DNA of 64,000 nucleotides from Brenneria goodwinii. Its GTDB lineage: Bacteria; Pseudomonadota; Gammaproteobacteria; Enterobacterales; Enterobacteriaceae. Position numbers and translations under genes: made by a program. The stretch spans positions 248,001-312,000 of the forward strand of contig NZ_CP014137.1 of assembly GCF_002291445.1 (NCBI RefSeq), read 5' to 3'. The notes below the pieces were generated by a model, which was not told where the DNA came from, ran no database searches, and saw only the letters and a program-made list of their open reading frames with translations. This document shows, piece by piece, positions 32,385 to 40,971 of this stretch; within the stretch, counting starts at the first letter, position 1; each line of letters opens with the position of its first letter.

Positions 32385-33581
32385 ATGAAGAATAAAAAAG
32401 GATACTCAATATTAGAAATGGTATTAACACTGGCTATAGTGTCCGGTGTGGCCTATGCGGTGTTGAGCTATTATCGCAGTGAAAAGAAAGACAGAGCAAT
32501 AAGGGAAAACGCCCAACAGATTGAAACGATATTCAAGGCATCGGATTTCTATCTTATTGGTTTAAGATCTGATGGCTCTAATCAGGACAGAAACAAGATC
32601 TCTATGCAGATCCTGAAAAATATGAATGCGTTGCCGATAAACCTCGGTGCGTTTACCAAACAAGAGATACTGGTTGATACGCTACCCGCAGCGCAAACGC
32701 CAGAGCCAGAAACGAATGAGAGTATTAATCAACCAGAAGAGCCGGAAATCGTACCGGAAATCCCATCTACACCTGAAACCCCGATTGTTGATAACGTCTC
32801 TTTCCCTGATGAATGGTTGAAGAGCGATCCTGTGGTTGTTGTTAATAATCCGGTTCCTGTTGAGCCAACACCTGAGACGCCAGTAGAAACAACACCAGAG
32901 CCAAGTATTCCGGTAGAGCCTGTTGAGGATGATACGACTACAGGTGCCGTTGAGAAGGAGATAGATGAAGCATTATCAAAAGACAGCTACTTTCTTTGGA
33001 GTGATGGGGGACTTGATGGCTATCAAATATCAATCGTAATGAAATTGGCTGATGGAGATTTAACAGTTCTGCCGGGGAATAATTACGTTAATCTCACACC
33101 ATTCTTAGATTCTGGGACTCCTTACTTGAACTATCATGAAAAAATATCAAATATGGTTGCGCAGACGGCTAAAAATACATCCATATATTCATACGAGATT
33201 GAGTGTTCTAAAGTTTCTAATAGTTATTACGACAAGTGTGCGTATACCTCTGATTATTCGTATCTGAACTTTACCATTTATAACGCTTTTAATGTTTCTG
33301 TGGGATTAACAATAGAAAAATCCTCAAGCACTTTGATTAATTATTGGGTGAATAATAAATTATTGTCTTTAAAATCAGAAGTAAACAATAACGCTTATTC
33401 ATGTATAATTCCAAATGTAAAAACAAGGACTCTCCTGATAGGATATCTTAATGATGGAACTTATAGGCGTTATGAATTGGCTACTGATGGCGTGTTGTAT
33501 TCAGTATCTTTTAGCGCCTCTTATTTGTCTTGTAATTCTAATAGCAATAGAACCATCACTAAAGTGGGTGATTATTGGTAA
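32385..33581 (+). CDS. Prepilin with a Pro/Glu-rich stalk and C-terminal domain
   Basis: A 398-residue prepilin with leader KNKKG then YSILEMVLTLAIVSGVAYAV. After the helix, residues about 103-185 form a proline/glutamate-rich stalk (TPEPETNES, EEPEIVPEIPSTPETP, VEPTPETPVETTPEP). The last 200 residues form a distinct domain with five or more cysteines. No family is recognised; PE-rich linkers in pilins are unusual and could display the C-terminal domain on a pilus. GGAGCAAC precedes the ATG. Confidence 0.7.
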   Translation: MKNKKGYSILEMVLTLAIVSGVAYAVLSYYRSEKKDRAIRENAQQIETIFKASDFYLIGLRSDGSNQDRNKISMQILKNMNALPINLGAFTKQEILVDTLPAAQTPEPETNESINQPEEPEIVPEIPSTPETPIVDNVSFPDEWLKSDPVVVVNNPVPVEPTPETPVETTPEPSIPVEPVEDDTTTGAVEKEIDEALSKDSYFLWSDGGLDGYQISIVMKLADGDLTVLPGNNYVNLTPFLDSGTPYLNYHEKISNMVAQTAKNTSIYSYEIECSKVSNSYYDKCAYTSDYSYLNFTIYNAFNVSVGLTIEKSSSTLINYWVNNKLLSLKSEVNNNAYSCIIPNVKTRTLLIGYLNDGTYRRYELATDGVLYSVSFSASYLSCNSNSNRTITKVGDYW

Positions 33582-33646
33582 CATTGTTAAAAATAAGAAT
33601 GTTATTAACCAGTTTAATAAAATGATAAATATATTTGACAAACAAA

Positions 33647-33813
33647 AAATAATATATTATTTAATATGTATCTTCAAAGATATTCACTTCACTTCAATGA
33701 AGTGTCTGATTGCTCCATATATGGAGAGTTTGTTTACAGCCCAATGGGCTGATATCGTTGCCCCAAATGTAGGGCTAAGTATTCTATCCTATGGATAGTG
33801 CCTCAATGAGGCA
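33647..33813. repeat. Array of short palindromes with about 22-bp spacing
   Basis: Seven perfect palindromes of 14-16 bases with different arms: 33647-33662, 33669-33682 (TATCTTCAAAGATA), 33690-33704 (CACTTCAATGAAGTG), 33713-33726, 33738-33751 (AGCCCAATGGGCT core), 33784-33798 (CTATCCTATGGATAG) and 33799-33813 (TGCCTCAATGAGGCA), plus a weaker one near 33760-33775. Centres are 21-25 bases apart except the last pair. CAATG recurs in the loops. It follows the pilin operon. Confidence 0.7.
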
Positions 33814-33815
33814 GT

Positions 33816-33838
33816 AAAAGGGCTTAACGGCCCTTTTT
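33816..33838 (+). terminator. Terminator of the pilin operon
   Basis: AAAGGGC / GCCCTTT stem with 6-nt loop and five T bases, closing the palindrome array. It is the only clear terminator after the pilin genes. Confidence 0.75.
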
Positions 33839-33872
33839 GCGTTTCAGCTTATAATAAAAAGCTATTCAGAAA

Positions 33873-34043
33873 TTAACTCACATCTTTTGTTTGGTAGGTT
33901 CGATATAGAACATCAAGCCTTTCCCACAACACAAAAGACAGGATCTCTTTGGCTTGGGGATTTTCAATCTCAACAACGGCGTAAATTAATGCCCGGCACT
34001 GATCGATGATTTCTTCAAGTTCCAACGGCGTGTTATCGAACAT
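33873..34043 (-). CDS. Small hypothetical protein, 56 aa
   Basis: A short frame with a strong GGAGG seven bases before ATG at 34043. The product is acidic (MFDNTPLELEEIIDQCRALI, then YAVVEIENPQAKEILSFVLW and a polar tail) and looks like a small helical protein of plasmids. No family is recognised. It overlaps the end of another tiny frame at 34033-34131. Confidence 0.55.
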   Translation of the reverse strand: MFDNTPLELEEIIDQCRALIYAVVEIENPQAKEILSFVLWERLDVLYRTYQTKDVS

Positions 34044-34131
34044 GATAAGCCTCCGCTGCTGGATATGGCAAAAAAGCAGTAGCCAGATGCAGATTTTCAG
34101 GAAGTGAATAGGTAAACTGACAGACAGCCAT
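34033..34131 (-). CDS. Possible tiny upstream peptide, 32 aa
   Basis: ATG at 34131 after AAGGATAAC, ending inside the start of the 56-residue gene. The product begins MAVCQFTYSLPENLHLATAF. The overlap suggests translational coupling, but the frame is so short that it may be a leader peptide or chance. Confidence 0.3.
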   Translation of the reverse strand: MAVCQFTYSLPENLHLATAFLPYPAAEAYHVR

Positions 34132-34506
34132 AGCGTTATCCTTCTAACGTTGTGGTTAGCCCCTGTCTGGTATTGCTGTACCTTTCAGGGGCGACTGGTG
34201 TTCAGGTAGTCTTGTATACGTACCTGATCGGCTGCAATTTAAGGCTAAGAATGGTGCTAGTCAATTGCTAAACGTGATATAAGAAAATGCACGGTTAGTA
34301 AGCCTCCAACCTTTCAGATTCCTATAGTCCCCGGATCTGTGAGAGCGGTTTGGTGAAGTGGTGGCAAATGCGTTTCAATACGTTATCATGTCATCGTTAC
34401 TCCATATGTATTGGCTGTAGCGACCTGCAGGTAGTACTCTGGATAAACATCAGAGCTTGAGGCAGTCCTAACCCAGAGATGTAATAGATACTTTAAATAA
34501 TAATGG
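34132..34506. other. Intergenic region
   Basis: No gene is visible. It contains the promoter region for the minus-strand small genes and probably for the ATPase gene at 34507. A stem GCCCCTG...CAGGGGC (about 34159-34192) could be a terminator or operator. Confidence 0.3.
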
Positions 34507-36495
34507 ATGATTATGAGACCTATTAATTCAATTATTATGAGGCTCGCCAAGCGAGCTGAAAAATTACAACCAGATCATTTGATAAAATCTTTTGTTGATG
34601 TTGGTCCTACATACACTTTGCTTTCAAGTACAGACAATCAAATAATGTTTGGTCGAAGAGGAACTGGGAAAACTCATTTTTTAGCAGTACTTAACAATGA
34701 TATACTGAAAAGAGGCATTATTAGTGTATCTATTGATATGCGATTGATAGGTTCAACTGGCGGTATTTTTTCCGATCAAAATATTGCCTTAAGCGAAAGG
34801 GCTACAAGACTTTTATCGGATACATTATGTAATATTCATGAGTTTATTATTGATTATATCTTTGAAAATGAAGTGGAGAATACAGCAGAATTAACTGAGC
34901 TATTGAATGAATTTATTGAACAAGCAACGGCATTGAGCATTGAAGGTACATCAGAAGAAGAGATGGGATTGTCCAATCAATCTACAAGAAACTCTTCCAT
35001 AAAATCTACTTTTTCTAACAAAGGCATCTCTGCCAGTTTGGATTTTTCAGGAAATACCATATTATCGAATGCCGAAAAAAGTAAAATTACTGGAAGAAAA
35101 GTACTAAGAATACATTTTGGCACAATCACAAATTTACTTAACAATATAGTGTCAAAATTACCGAAAAAAGAACTTTGGATATTAATAGATGAATGGTCAG
35201 AGATCCCTTTAGATCTACAACCCTATCTTGCTGAACTTTTACGTCGCATTTTATATCCGATTCCGGGAATTACCGTGAAAATAGCCGCGATTGCGCATAG
35301 ATGTAATTTTATGGAGTGCAATATTGAAACTGGTGTTAGTATAGGAATAGAGCTAGGTTCAGACGCCTCATCTGTAATAAATCTTGATGAATACATGGTA
35401 TTTGACAATGATCGTGATGCAGCTAAAGATTTCTTTAGGACATTACTTCACCGACATGCTTGTGCAATAGATAAGAATTCAGTGTGTGATCAAGAAGCAA
35501 CTTTATTCATAAATGATGTTTTTACTCAGATTTCGGCTTTTGATGAATATGTTCGCGCAGCTGAAGGCGTTCCTCGTGATGCTATAAATATAATATCACT
35601 TGCGGCTCAAACAGCATTATCAAATAAAATATCAATTTTACACATTCGGAAATCTGCTCAAAAGTGGTTTCAAGTTAACAAACATGCAGCACTCAATAGT
35701 AGACCTGAAGCTGTTTCATTACTTGATCGAATCATCAATGAAGTTATAGGACACAGAAAGTCCCGTGGTTTTCTAATTAGTAATGAAAAAAATTATCAAT
35801 TAATCGACTATCTATATGATATGCGAGTTATTCATGTACTAAAGCAAGGCGTTTCTGCGCAAAACTCTATTGGGAAAAAGTATACTCTTTATACTCTTGA
35901 TTATGGTTGTTATGTAGAGTTAATGTCATCCAAAAATGCCCCATTGGGGTTAATTATAGAATCTAATGAAAACGATGAACTTCAATATATAGAAGTACCG
36001 AAGTCGGATTATAGATCTGTTAAAAATTCAATTTTAAATCTGGAGAGTGATAATGAGCAATTAAGACTTGGGTTAATTGTTTCCACAGACCAGTTACAAT
36101 TGCCTGTTAATCAAAGTAAAACAAGGAAATATGTCGAAAAATCTATTGATAAAAAATTATTAAATTCGATACCACATAACATTGGCACTCTGAAAATAAC
36201 AGGGACAATATATATACCAATTATATTTGTTGCATTAGTTTTAAGGAAAGCCAAAGGATTTAATCAAAGCTATGCCTCGGAGTTAACTAAAATAATCAAT
36301 GAGCATATAGTCTTGAACATAAATAGACCAAAAATAGCAACAAATAATATGTCTAGGGAGTTAAGAAAGGACAGTATACTAGACCTCCCTTGGTTGAATT
36401 TTCATGAAAATGGTAGAAATCCTTTATTTTCTTTGAATGAAAAATGGAGTGAGTATTGGGAGCTTTATTTCGGAAGGTCAGCACCTGAGTTGTAA
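34507..36495 (+). CDS. Large AAA ATPase, ORC/CDC6-like P-loop
   Basis: A 662-residue protein with Walker A GRRGTGKT at residues 49-56 and Walker B LWILIDEWSE with Asp-Glu at about 228-229, followed by sensor-like IAAIAHRCNF and GVPRDAINIISLAA. This is the pattern of ORC/CDC6-like ATPases seen in bacterial defence loci. The C-terminal third is AT-rich and unrecognised. No partner gene is adjacent, and the neighbours are the pilin operon and yafNO. A solitary anti-phage ATPase is inferred. Confidence 0.75.
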   Translation: MIMRPINSIIMRLAKRAEKLQPDHLIKSFVDVGPTYTLLSSTDNQIMFGRRGTGKTHFLAVLNNDILKRGIISVSIDMRLIGSTGGIFSDQNIALSERATRLLSDTLCNIHEFIIDYIFENEVENTAELTELLNEFIEQATALSIEGTSEEEMGLSNQSTRNSSIKSTFSNKGISASLDFSGNTILSNAEKSKITGRKVLRIHFGTITNLLNNIVSKLPKKELWILIDEWSEIPLDLQPYLAELLRRILYPIPGITVKIAAIAHRCNFMECNIETGVSIGIELGSDASSVINLDEYMVFDNDRDAAKDFFRTLLHRHACAIDKNSVCDQEATLFINDVFTQISAFDEYVRAAEGVPRDAINIISLAAQTALSNKISILHIRKSAQKWFQVNKHAALNSRPEAVSLLDRIINEVIGHRKSRGFLISNEKNYQLIDYLYDMRVIHVLKQGVSAQNSIGKKYTLYTLDYGCYVELMSSKNAPLGLIIESNENDELQYIEVPKSDYRSVKNSILNLESDNEQLRLGLIVSTDQLQLPVNQSKTRKYVEKSIDKKLLNSIPHNIGTLKITGTIYIPIIFVALVLRKAKGFNQSYASELTKIINEHIVLNINRPKIATNNMSRELRKDSILDLPWLNFHENGRNPLFSLNEKWSEYWELYFGRSAPEL

Positions 36496-36887
36496 ATAAA
36501 TTGAGACTATCCTTGTTAATGTGGACTAGCGGGATGAATATTTCAGTAACATGCAGTTGCTCTTATTTTCGCTTTACTGCTTTATGATTATCTGATTAAA
36601 ATAAATACAATAGCAGTTCATAATAAGAAAATGCTTCTCAGAAACTCTACCCTTGTGGTTTCTAAGAAGTTGGAGGTGGTTGGCGTATGAAGTATGTGTG
36701 CTGCGAACTTTTGCTATGGTTTCACTGTTGTGTTTGTGAGTAGGGTAGGGATCAGCAAGACATTCATCGCATAACTCGCGGACTGCTTTCGGTTAACTAG
36801 CGATTGTGTGTTTTGTAATCTGAAATTTTTATGTGTATTATAATATGCTTTATAATGTATGTAATAAAATGCATTTTCAGGTGACAT
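36496..36887. other. Intergenic region upstream of yafNO
   Basis: No gene is visible. A 12-bp stem with one mismatch (CTTCTCAGAAAC / GTTTCTAAGAAG, 36634-36669) may be a terminator for the ATPase gene. AT-rich tracts near 36825-36870 (TATTATAATATGC, TTTATAATGTATG) look like promoter and operator sequence for yafN. Confidence 0.4.
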
Positions 36888-37181
36888 ATGGAACGCATCC
36901 TCGCAGAAAAATCTATCAACATCACTGAGTTAAGAAAAAATCCGGCAAAATACTTCATTGATGAGCCTGTTGCTGTTCTGTCTAATAATCGTCCTGCTGG
37001 TTACATGGTCAGTGCCAAGGTGTTTGAAGAGCTGATCGATCTGTTAGAAGAGAAGCAGGGCAGGATTCATACCGCTGCGCGTTTCAGGCCAACGGCTGAG
37101 CGTTTAAGTGATATTGCGGATAGTGGGCAGAAACTGCTGCAAAACGCCTCTGACAAGGATCTGACCGAGTTCACGGAATGA
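36888..37181 (+). CDS. yafN: Antitoxin YafN (Phd/YefM type)
   Basis: A 97-residue antitoxin of the YafN family (MERILAEKSINITELRKNPA, then VAVLSNNRPAGYMVSAKVFEELIDLLE). The N-terminal domain binds DNA and autoregulates the operon; the C-terminal tail binds the toxin. The gene overlaps yafO by four bases (ATGA at 37178). It protects the cell from YafO and would make loss of the island costly. Confidence 0.92.
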   Translation: MERILAEKSINITELRKNPAKYFIDEPVAVLSNNRPAGYMVSAKVFEELIDLLEEKQGRIHTAARFRPTAERLSDIADSGQKLLQNASDKDLTEFTE

Positions 37182-37582
37182 GCATTAGGATTTTCAAGTC
37201 AGCACTGATTCGCCAGCAATTGAGCCAGCAAGAGCTTGATGATTTGGCGGCGGATTTTCTGTCCTACAAAAAAGACGGCGTGTTGCCAGATACCTTTGGT
37301 CGTGATGCACCCTATGATGATGACCGCACCTATCCCTTGGTAAAAGAAGAGCAGGTAGCTCACATTCATCTTGCCGATGCGGATGCCCCTTTCCCTAAGT
37401 TTTTACGTCAGTTCAAACGAACCAGCGATCAGGCGCATTTGGTATACTGCCAAGGTGCGATGGATCCCGATGCTTATCTGCTGATTATCATCCTGAAACC
37501 CGAAGCGCATAAAATGGCGCGAAACAATAACTATATGCATAAGATCGGGATGATAGCCGAAGCATTCAGGATGAAGCATTAA
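37178..37582 (+). CDS. yafO: mRNA interferase toxin YafO
   Basis: A 134-residue YafO, nearly full identity in motif order: ALIRQQLSQQELDDLAADFL, KDGVLPDTFGRDAPYDDD, EQVAHIHLADADAPFP, AHLVYCQGAMDPDAYL and a C-terminal ARNNNYMHKIGMIAEAFRM. It cleaves mRNA on the ribosome. It lies just inside the island's right end, a typical place for an addiction module. A second, decayed copy of its middle (EEQVAHIHLADADA) lies at 46093. Confidence 0.93.
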   Translation: MSIRIFKSALIRQQLSQQELDDLAADFLSYKKDGVLPDTFGRDAPYDDDRTYPLVKEEQVAHIHLADADAPFPKFLRQFKRTSDQAHLVYCQGAMDPDAYLLIIILKPEAHKMARNNNYMHKIGMIAEAFRMKH

Positions 37583-37625
37583 ATTGGCTAAAAAACACCC
37601 GCCTAAACAGGACACAAAATTCATT

Positions 37626-37645
37626 GGGGGTATTTTGGGGGGTAT
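37626..37645. other. Right-end GGGGGTAT arm-type motifs
   Basis: GGGGGTAT occurs twice (37626-37633 and 37638-37645). The same motif occurs twice and once inverted in the integrase leader (1975-2023). Two-sided placement near the ends is expected for integrase arm sites. Confidence 0.5.
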
Positions 37646-37705
37646 CACCAAAGATGAAACAGGTAATTTACATTATTAATCAATCAAATAGTGAATAGGT
37701 GTTGT

Positions 37706-37723
37706 TCCTATTATCGCACCATC
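37706..37723. other. Putative attR (tRNA-Thr 3' end copy)
   Basis: TCCTATTATCGCACCATC equals the end of the tRNA-Thr gene and two flanking bases (1834-1852) except for one missing G. It marks the probable right boundary of the island. Confidence 0.6.
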
Positions 37724-38130
37724 ACAATATAAATTCTTATAAATCAATTGGTTGGGATTAAAAACCTGCCTTTTATTCATTCTATAAGAATCGGTAAAGC
37801 ATCACTCATAACTGCCGTTATGGTTGATATGGCAATTGGGATTGTTAACTGTAACGTCCTGAAGTTGTACAGCTCGAACAGGTACAAGCTCAACTCGAAG
37901 CCTGATGACTCCCATAGTCTCAAAATTGCCCGATAAACGCTTAGAAGCCACGCATTCAGCCCCGATGCCCAAACAGGTTTATGGTGATTCTCGTCCCTGT
38001 AAACGATATACAGGCTCTATCTCCGGTTGGCTCACGGTTCCTTATGGATACACGAGCGTCCTAATAAGATGGTTTTTCAGCGTACATGATGAAGTCGCTA
38101 AAGCTCCCCGATGATTGGTATCACCCCCCT
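37724..38130. other. Non-coding stretch before the IS element
   Basis: No convincing gene or RNA is visible in about 400 bases. It joins the island's right end to the IS element and may contain decayed sequence from another integration. Confidence 0.3.
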
Positions 38131-38167
38131 CTGTCAGGATAGTTGTCACCCCCTGTTGAAAATCTAA

Positions 38168-38677
38168 ATGGGGACAATGGAGCCTGATATGAAACGTTAT
38201 TCACCGGAACGTAAAGCCGCGGTATTGGCAAAATTATTGCCGCCTTACAACATGACCGTCTCCTTGCTGGCTCAGCAGGAGGGGATTTCTGACGCAACCC
38301 TGTATAATTGGCGTAATCAGGCCAGACTGGAGGGGAAACCGGTGCCCGGAGCCAATAAAACTACTGAGCAATGGTCGAGCGAAGCCCGTTTTGCCGTCAT
38401 TGTTGAAACCGCCACGCTCAGTGAGGCGGAATTAGGGGAATACTGTCGTCGCAAAGGACTCTACCCACAGCAAATAGCACAGTGGAAGCAGGCTTTTATC
38501 GAACAGAATAACGATAGCCCTGCGGATAAAGCGCAGTTAAAGCAACAGGCTAAAGAAAACAAACAACTTAAACGTGAACTGGCGCGAAAAGAAAAAGCGC
38601 TGGCGGAGGCTGCCGCCTTGCTGGTACTGCGAAAAAAGCTCAACCGTTACTACGGGATGGAAGACGAGGACGACTGA
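38168..38677 (+). CDS. IS3-family transposase OrfA
   Basis: A 169-residue helix-turn-helix protein (KRYSPERKAAVLAKLLPPYN, SLLAQQEGISDATLYNWRNQ) with a leucine-rich coiled C-terminus. It recognises the IS ends and regulates transposition. The A-AAA-AAG heptamer at 38632-38638 in its frame allows -1 slippage into orfB, whose frame is open from there. The start could be 38168 or a slightly later ATG (38177, 38189). Confidence 0.88.
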   Translation: MGTMEPDMKRYSPERKAAVLAKLLPPYNMTVSLLAQQEGISDATLYNWRNQARLEGKPVPGANKTTEQWSSEARFAVIVETATLSEAELGEYCRRKGLYPQQIAQWKQAFIEQNNDSPADKAQLKQQAKENKQLKRELARKEKALAEAAALLVLRKKLNRYYGMEDEDD

Positions 38678-38694
38678 CGCCCGTCCTTGAACGC

Positions 38695-39720
38695 GTGCAA
38701 TTTATCCAGTGGATACGGGAGGCGATGAACCAGGGGGCCCGTCTGGTTCCGGCCTGCCGGGAAGTGAATATCAGCCTGAGAACCTGGAAGAGATGGCACA
38801 GGCAGGCCGAAGATCGGCGTCCCATCGCAGTACGTCCGACCCCGGGCAATAAACTGACGCTGGCGGAGGAACAGCAGGTACTGGCCGTGTGTAACCAGCC
38901 GGAATACGCCAGCCTGCCCCCTGCGCAGATCGTACCGCGTCTGGCGGACAATGGCATCTATCTGGCAAGCGAATCAACGTTTTACCGGATACTCCGGCGC
39001 CATGGTCAGGTTCATCATCGCGGTCGTAGCCGGGCGCCGGTAACCCTCAGTAAGCCGACCAGCTACCATGCCACTGCGCCCCGTCAGGTCTGGACCTGGG
39101 ATGTGACGTGGTGCGCGTCACGGGTACGAGGCCGTTATTTTTATCTGTACCTGATAGAAGATATTTTTAGCCGGAAAATCGTTGGTTATGAGGTTCATGA
39201 AGAGGAGAGCGGTGAGCACGCTGCCGCGTTGCTGCACCGTGCCGTGCTGCGAGAACGATGCTACCGGCAACCGCTGGTGCTGCATGCCGACAACGGTGGG
39301 CCGATGAAGTCCCAAACGTTAAAGGCAAAACTGGAAGAGCTGAATATCACGGGTTCGCACAGTCGGCCTCGGGTCAGTAACGACAATCCGTTCGTGGAGT
39401 CATTGTTCAGAACGTTAAAATATGTGCCGGGCTGGCCGTCAGCGGGCTTCACGGGACTTGATGAAGCCAGACGATGGGTTGAACGCTTTAGCCGCTGGTA
39501 TAACGAAGCGCATCGACATAGTGGCATCGGTTATGTCACACCGGAACAGCGCCACCAGGGGCAAGATATAAGTCTGCTGGCAAACAGGAAAGCGGTGTAT
39601 GAAGCGGCGAGGAAAGCCAGACCGGGTCGATGGTCAAGGCAATGTCGTCAATGGCAGCGAGAAGGCGTGGTGATGTTGAATCCGGATAAGCCACAAAACG
39701 CATCAGAAAAAGCAGCCTGA
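38695..39720 (+). CDS. IS3-family transposase OrfB (DDE domain)
   Basis: A 341-residue catalytic subunit with the DDE triad: TWDVTW (first Asp), LHADNGGPMKS (second Asp) and NDNPFVESLFRTLK (Glu). It is made as an OrfAB fusion by -1 frameshifting and perhaps alone. The frame is open upstream of the GTG at 38695 back to the slippery site. No stops or frameshifts are seen, so the element may be active. Confidence 0.9.
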   Translation: MQFIQWIREAMNQGARLVPACREVNISLRTWKRWHRQAEDRRPIAVRPTPGNKLTLAEEQQVLAVCNQPEYASLPPAQIVPRLADNGIYLASESTFYRILRRHGQVHHRGRSRAPVTLSKPTSYHATAPRQVWTWDVTWCASRVRGRYFYLYLIEDIFSRKIVGYEVHEEESGEHAAALLHRAVLRERCYRQPLVLHADNGGPMKSQTLKAKLEELNITGSHSRPRVSNDNPFVESLFRTLKYVPGWPSAGFTGLDEARRWVERFSRWYNEAHRHSGIGYVTPEQRHQGQDISLLANRKAVYEAARKARPGRWSRQCRQWQREGVVMLNPDKPQNASEKAA

Positions 39721-39752
39721 AAACGCATTAAGGGTGACAACTTCGTTGACAG

Positions 39753-40060
39753 CTACCGTCACCAGCCGGGGCTTTATGGCTTCTATTGTCTTTTTTTAGG
39801 GGGATTGAGGAGGGCTTTTTAAGCAGATTCTAATACGATGGGTATGCGAAAAGCGACCAGCAAAGCTACCCGAGCAAGGTTTAATGCCAGCCGAACGCAC
39901 CTTGTTTGAGAGATTACGTTCTAACTAACATGGCATAGGCCGATTGAAACAGGAGTGATTTTCTCAGGGCTACGTTGGACAGAAGTTAGCCAACTGGCTC
40001 AGGTTTCCACTAAGTTATAGTCACGCATGGTCAGCGTTTCTTTGTTGGAAGGCGATTTCA
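39753..40060. other. Non-coding stretch between the IS and the DUF6602-like gene
   Basis: About 300 bases with no convincing gene. It may be decayed transferred DNA; nothing further can be recognised. Confidence 0.3.
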
Positions 40061-40765
40061 TCATGAAATATACGCGTCCCATTTCACACCGCGCATGACT
40101 AAACGTCCTGTCACCTTCGACAACAGAGCAAGCAAGCGAGCAAGACCTATGGCGGGGTTGTCAAACATAAGGAACGAATTGGAGCCATCTTGGCTAAATA
40201 GTAATCCATTGTTCTTAATGAGAATTCCCTTTGTGATATCTAGGTAAACATCTGGTTGGCCCGCATCTGGCAACTCAATAAGCTTTCTCTCGATACTATC
40301 CAAAGCTGCGCCTTTATATGTTAGAACGATACTCAATATCCTTGCATAAGGCCAATCCAGGTCGCCCAGTTGAGCGCCATCCAATGTGCTCGGCGCCAGC
40401 GCTTTCACGCTCTCAATGTTGAGAGCGATATCGTCAAGAACAGATGGAGTGATTTCAGTTTTGATCTCGCAAGTTGCTACCGTTCCCTCTTGAAAAATCA
40501 GATCATGGCCGCTAGCAAACGACAACCGTGGCATGGATTTCAACATCAGCACAATGTCTTGCTGTTTTGAGCGCCGCCCACTTGAATCGACAATCATTCC
40601 GCTTACGACGCTAGTCATTTCGGGAAGGTGTGCGATTAGAAAGTCTTGAATCAGTCGTTCCCGCGCTGACCCCGCAGTGGCAGGGTGATGTAATACATTA
40701 GTCATTTCGTATTGGGCATTTAATGCTTTGACGGCTCCATGACAGTATTCGACTAGTGGTTTCAT
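40061..40765 (-). CDS. DUF6602-like protein, possible nuclease
   Basis: The start is the ATG at 40765 (AGGAAAGAGC upstream), giving 234 residues. The central part (SARERLIQDFLIAHLPEMTSVVSGMIVDS, SKQQDIVLML, EGTVATCEIKTE) shows a possible PD-(D/E)xK core: QQD for the acid and EIK for E-x-K. The layout matches DUF6602 as I recall it. It lies on the same strand downstream of the Septu-like pair, 200 bases away, and may belong to that defence module. Confidence 0.6.
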   Translation of the reverse strand: MKPLVEYCHGAVKALNAQYEMTNVLHHPATAGSARERLIQDFLIAHLPEMTSVVSGMIVDSSGRRSKQQDIVLMLKSMPRLSFASGHDLIFQEGTVATCEIKTEITPSVLDDIALNIESVKALAPSTLDGAQLGDLDWPYARILSIVLTYKGAALDSIERKLIELPDAGQPDVYLDITKGILIKNNGLLFSQDGSNSFLMFDNPAIGLARLLALLSKVTGRLVMRGVKWDAYIS

Positions 40766-40971
40766 TTGCTTGCTCTTTCCTGATCGTGTGAAGTTAATTT
40801 CTAAAGATTGCAACTGAAGTAAAGTTTTTAATAGTGAGTTCACCACCAATTAGTAATGACCTCTGGATAAAGACGCACTTGGTAAGCTCTCAATTGGGAC
40901 TTACACGACAATCTTTCCGCTGTACCAGCACATACATGCACCGATTACCCGACGAATCTGAAATTATCATC

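Larger units (their letters stand above)
38131..39752 (+). mobile_element. IS3-family insertion sequence, apparently intact
   Basis: About 1.62 kb bounded by imperfect inverted repeats (left CTGTCAGGATAGTTGTCACC, right end complementary to CTGTCAACGAAGTTGTCACC). It holds two frames in IS3 arrangement with a slippery A-AAA-AAG for -1 frameshifting at 38632-38638, and a complete DDE transposase. No clear target duplication is seen, so flanking rearrangement is possible. Confidence 0.85.

Noticed and set aside
33647..33813. CRISPR array
   Set aside because: The palindromes all differ in sequence; there are no identical repeats, unique spacers or cas genes.
38128..39755. Target site duplication of the IS element
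   Set aside because: The bases next to the two inverted repeats do not match over three or more positions.
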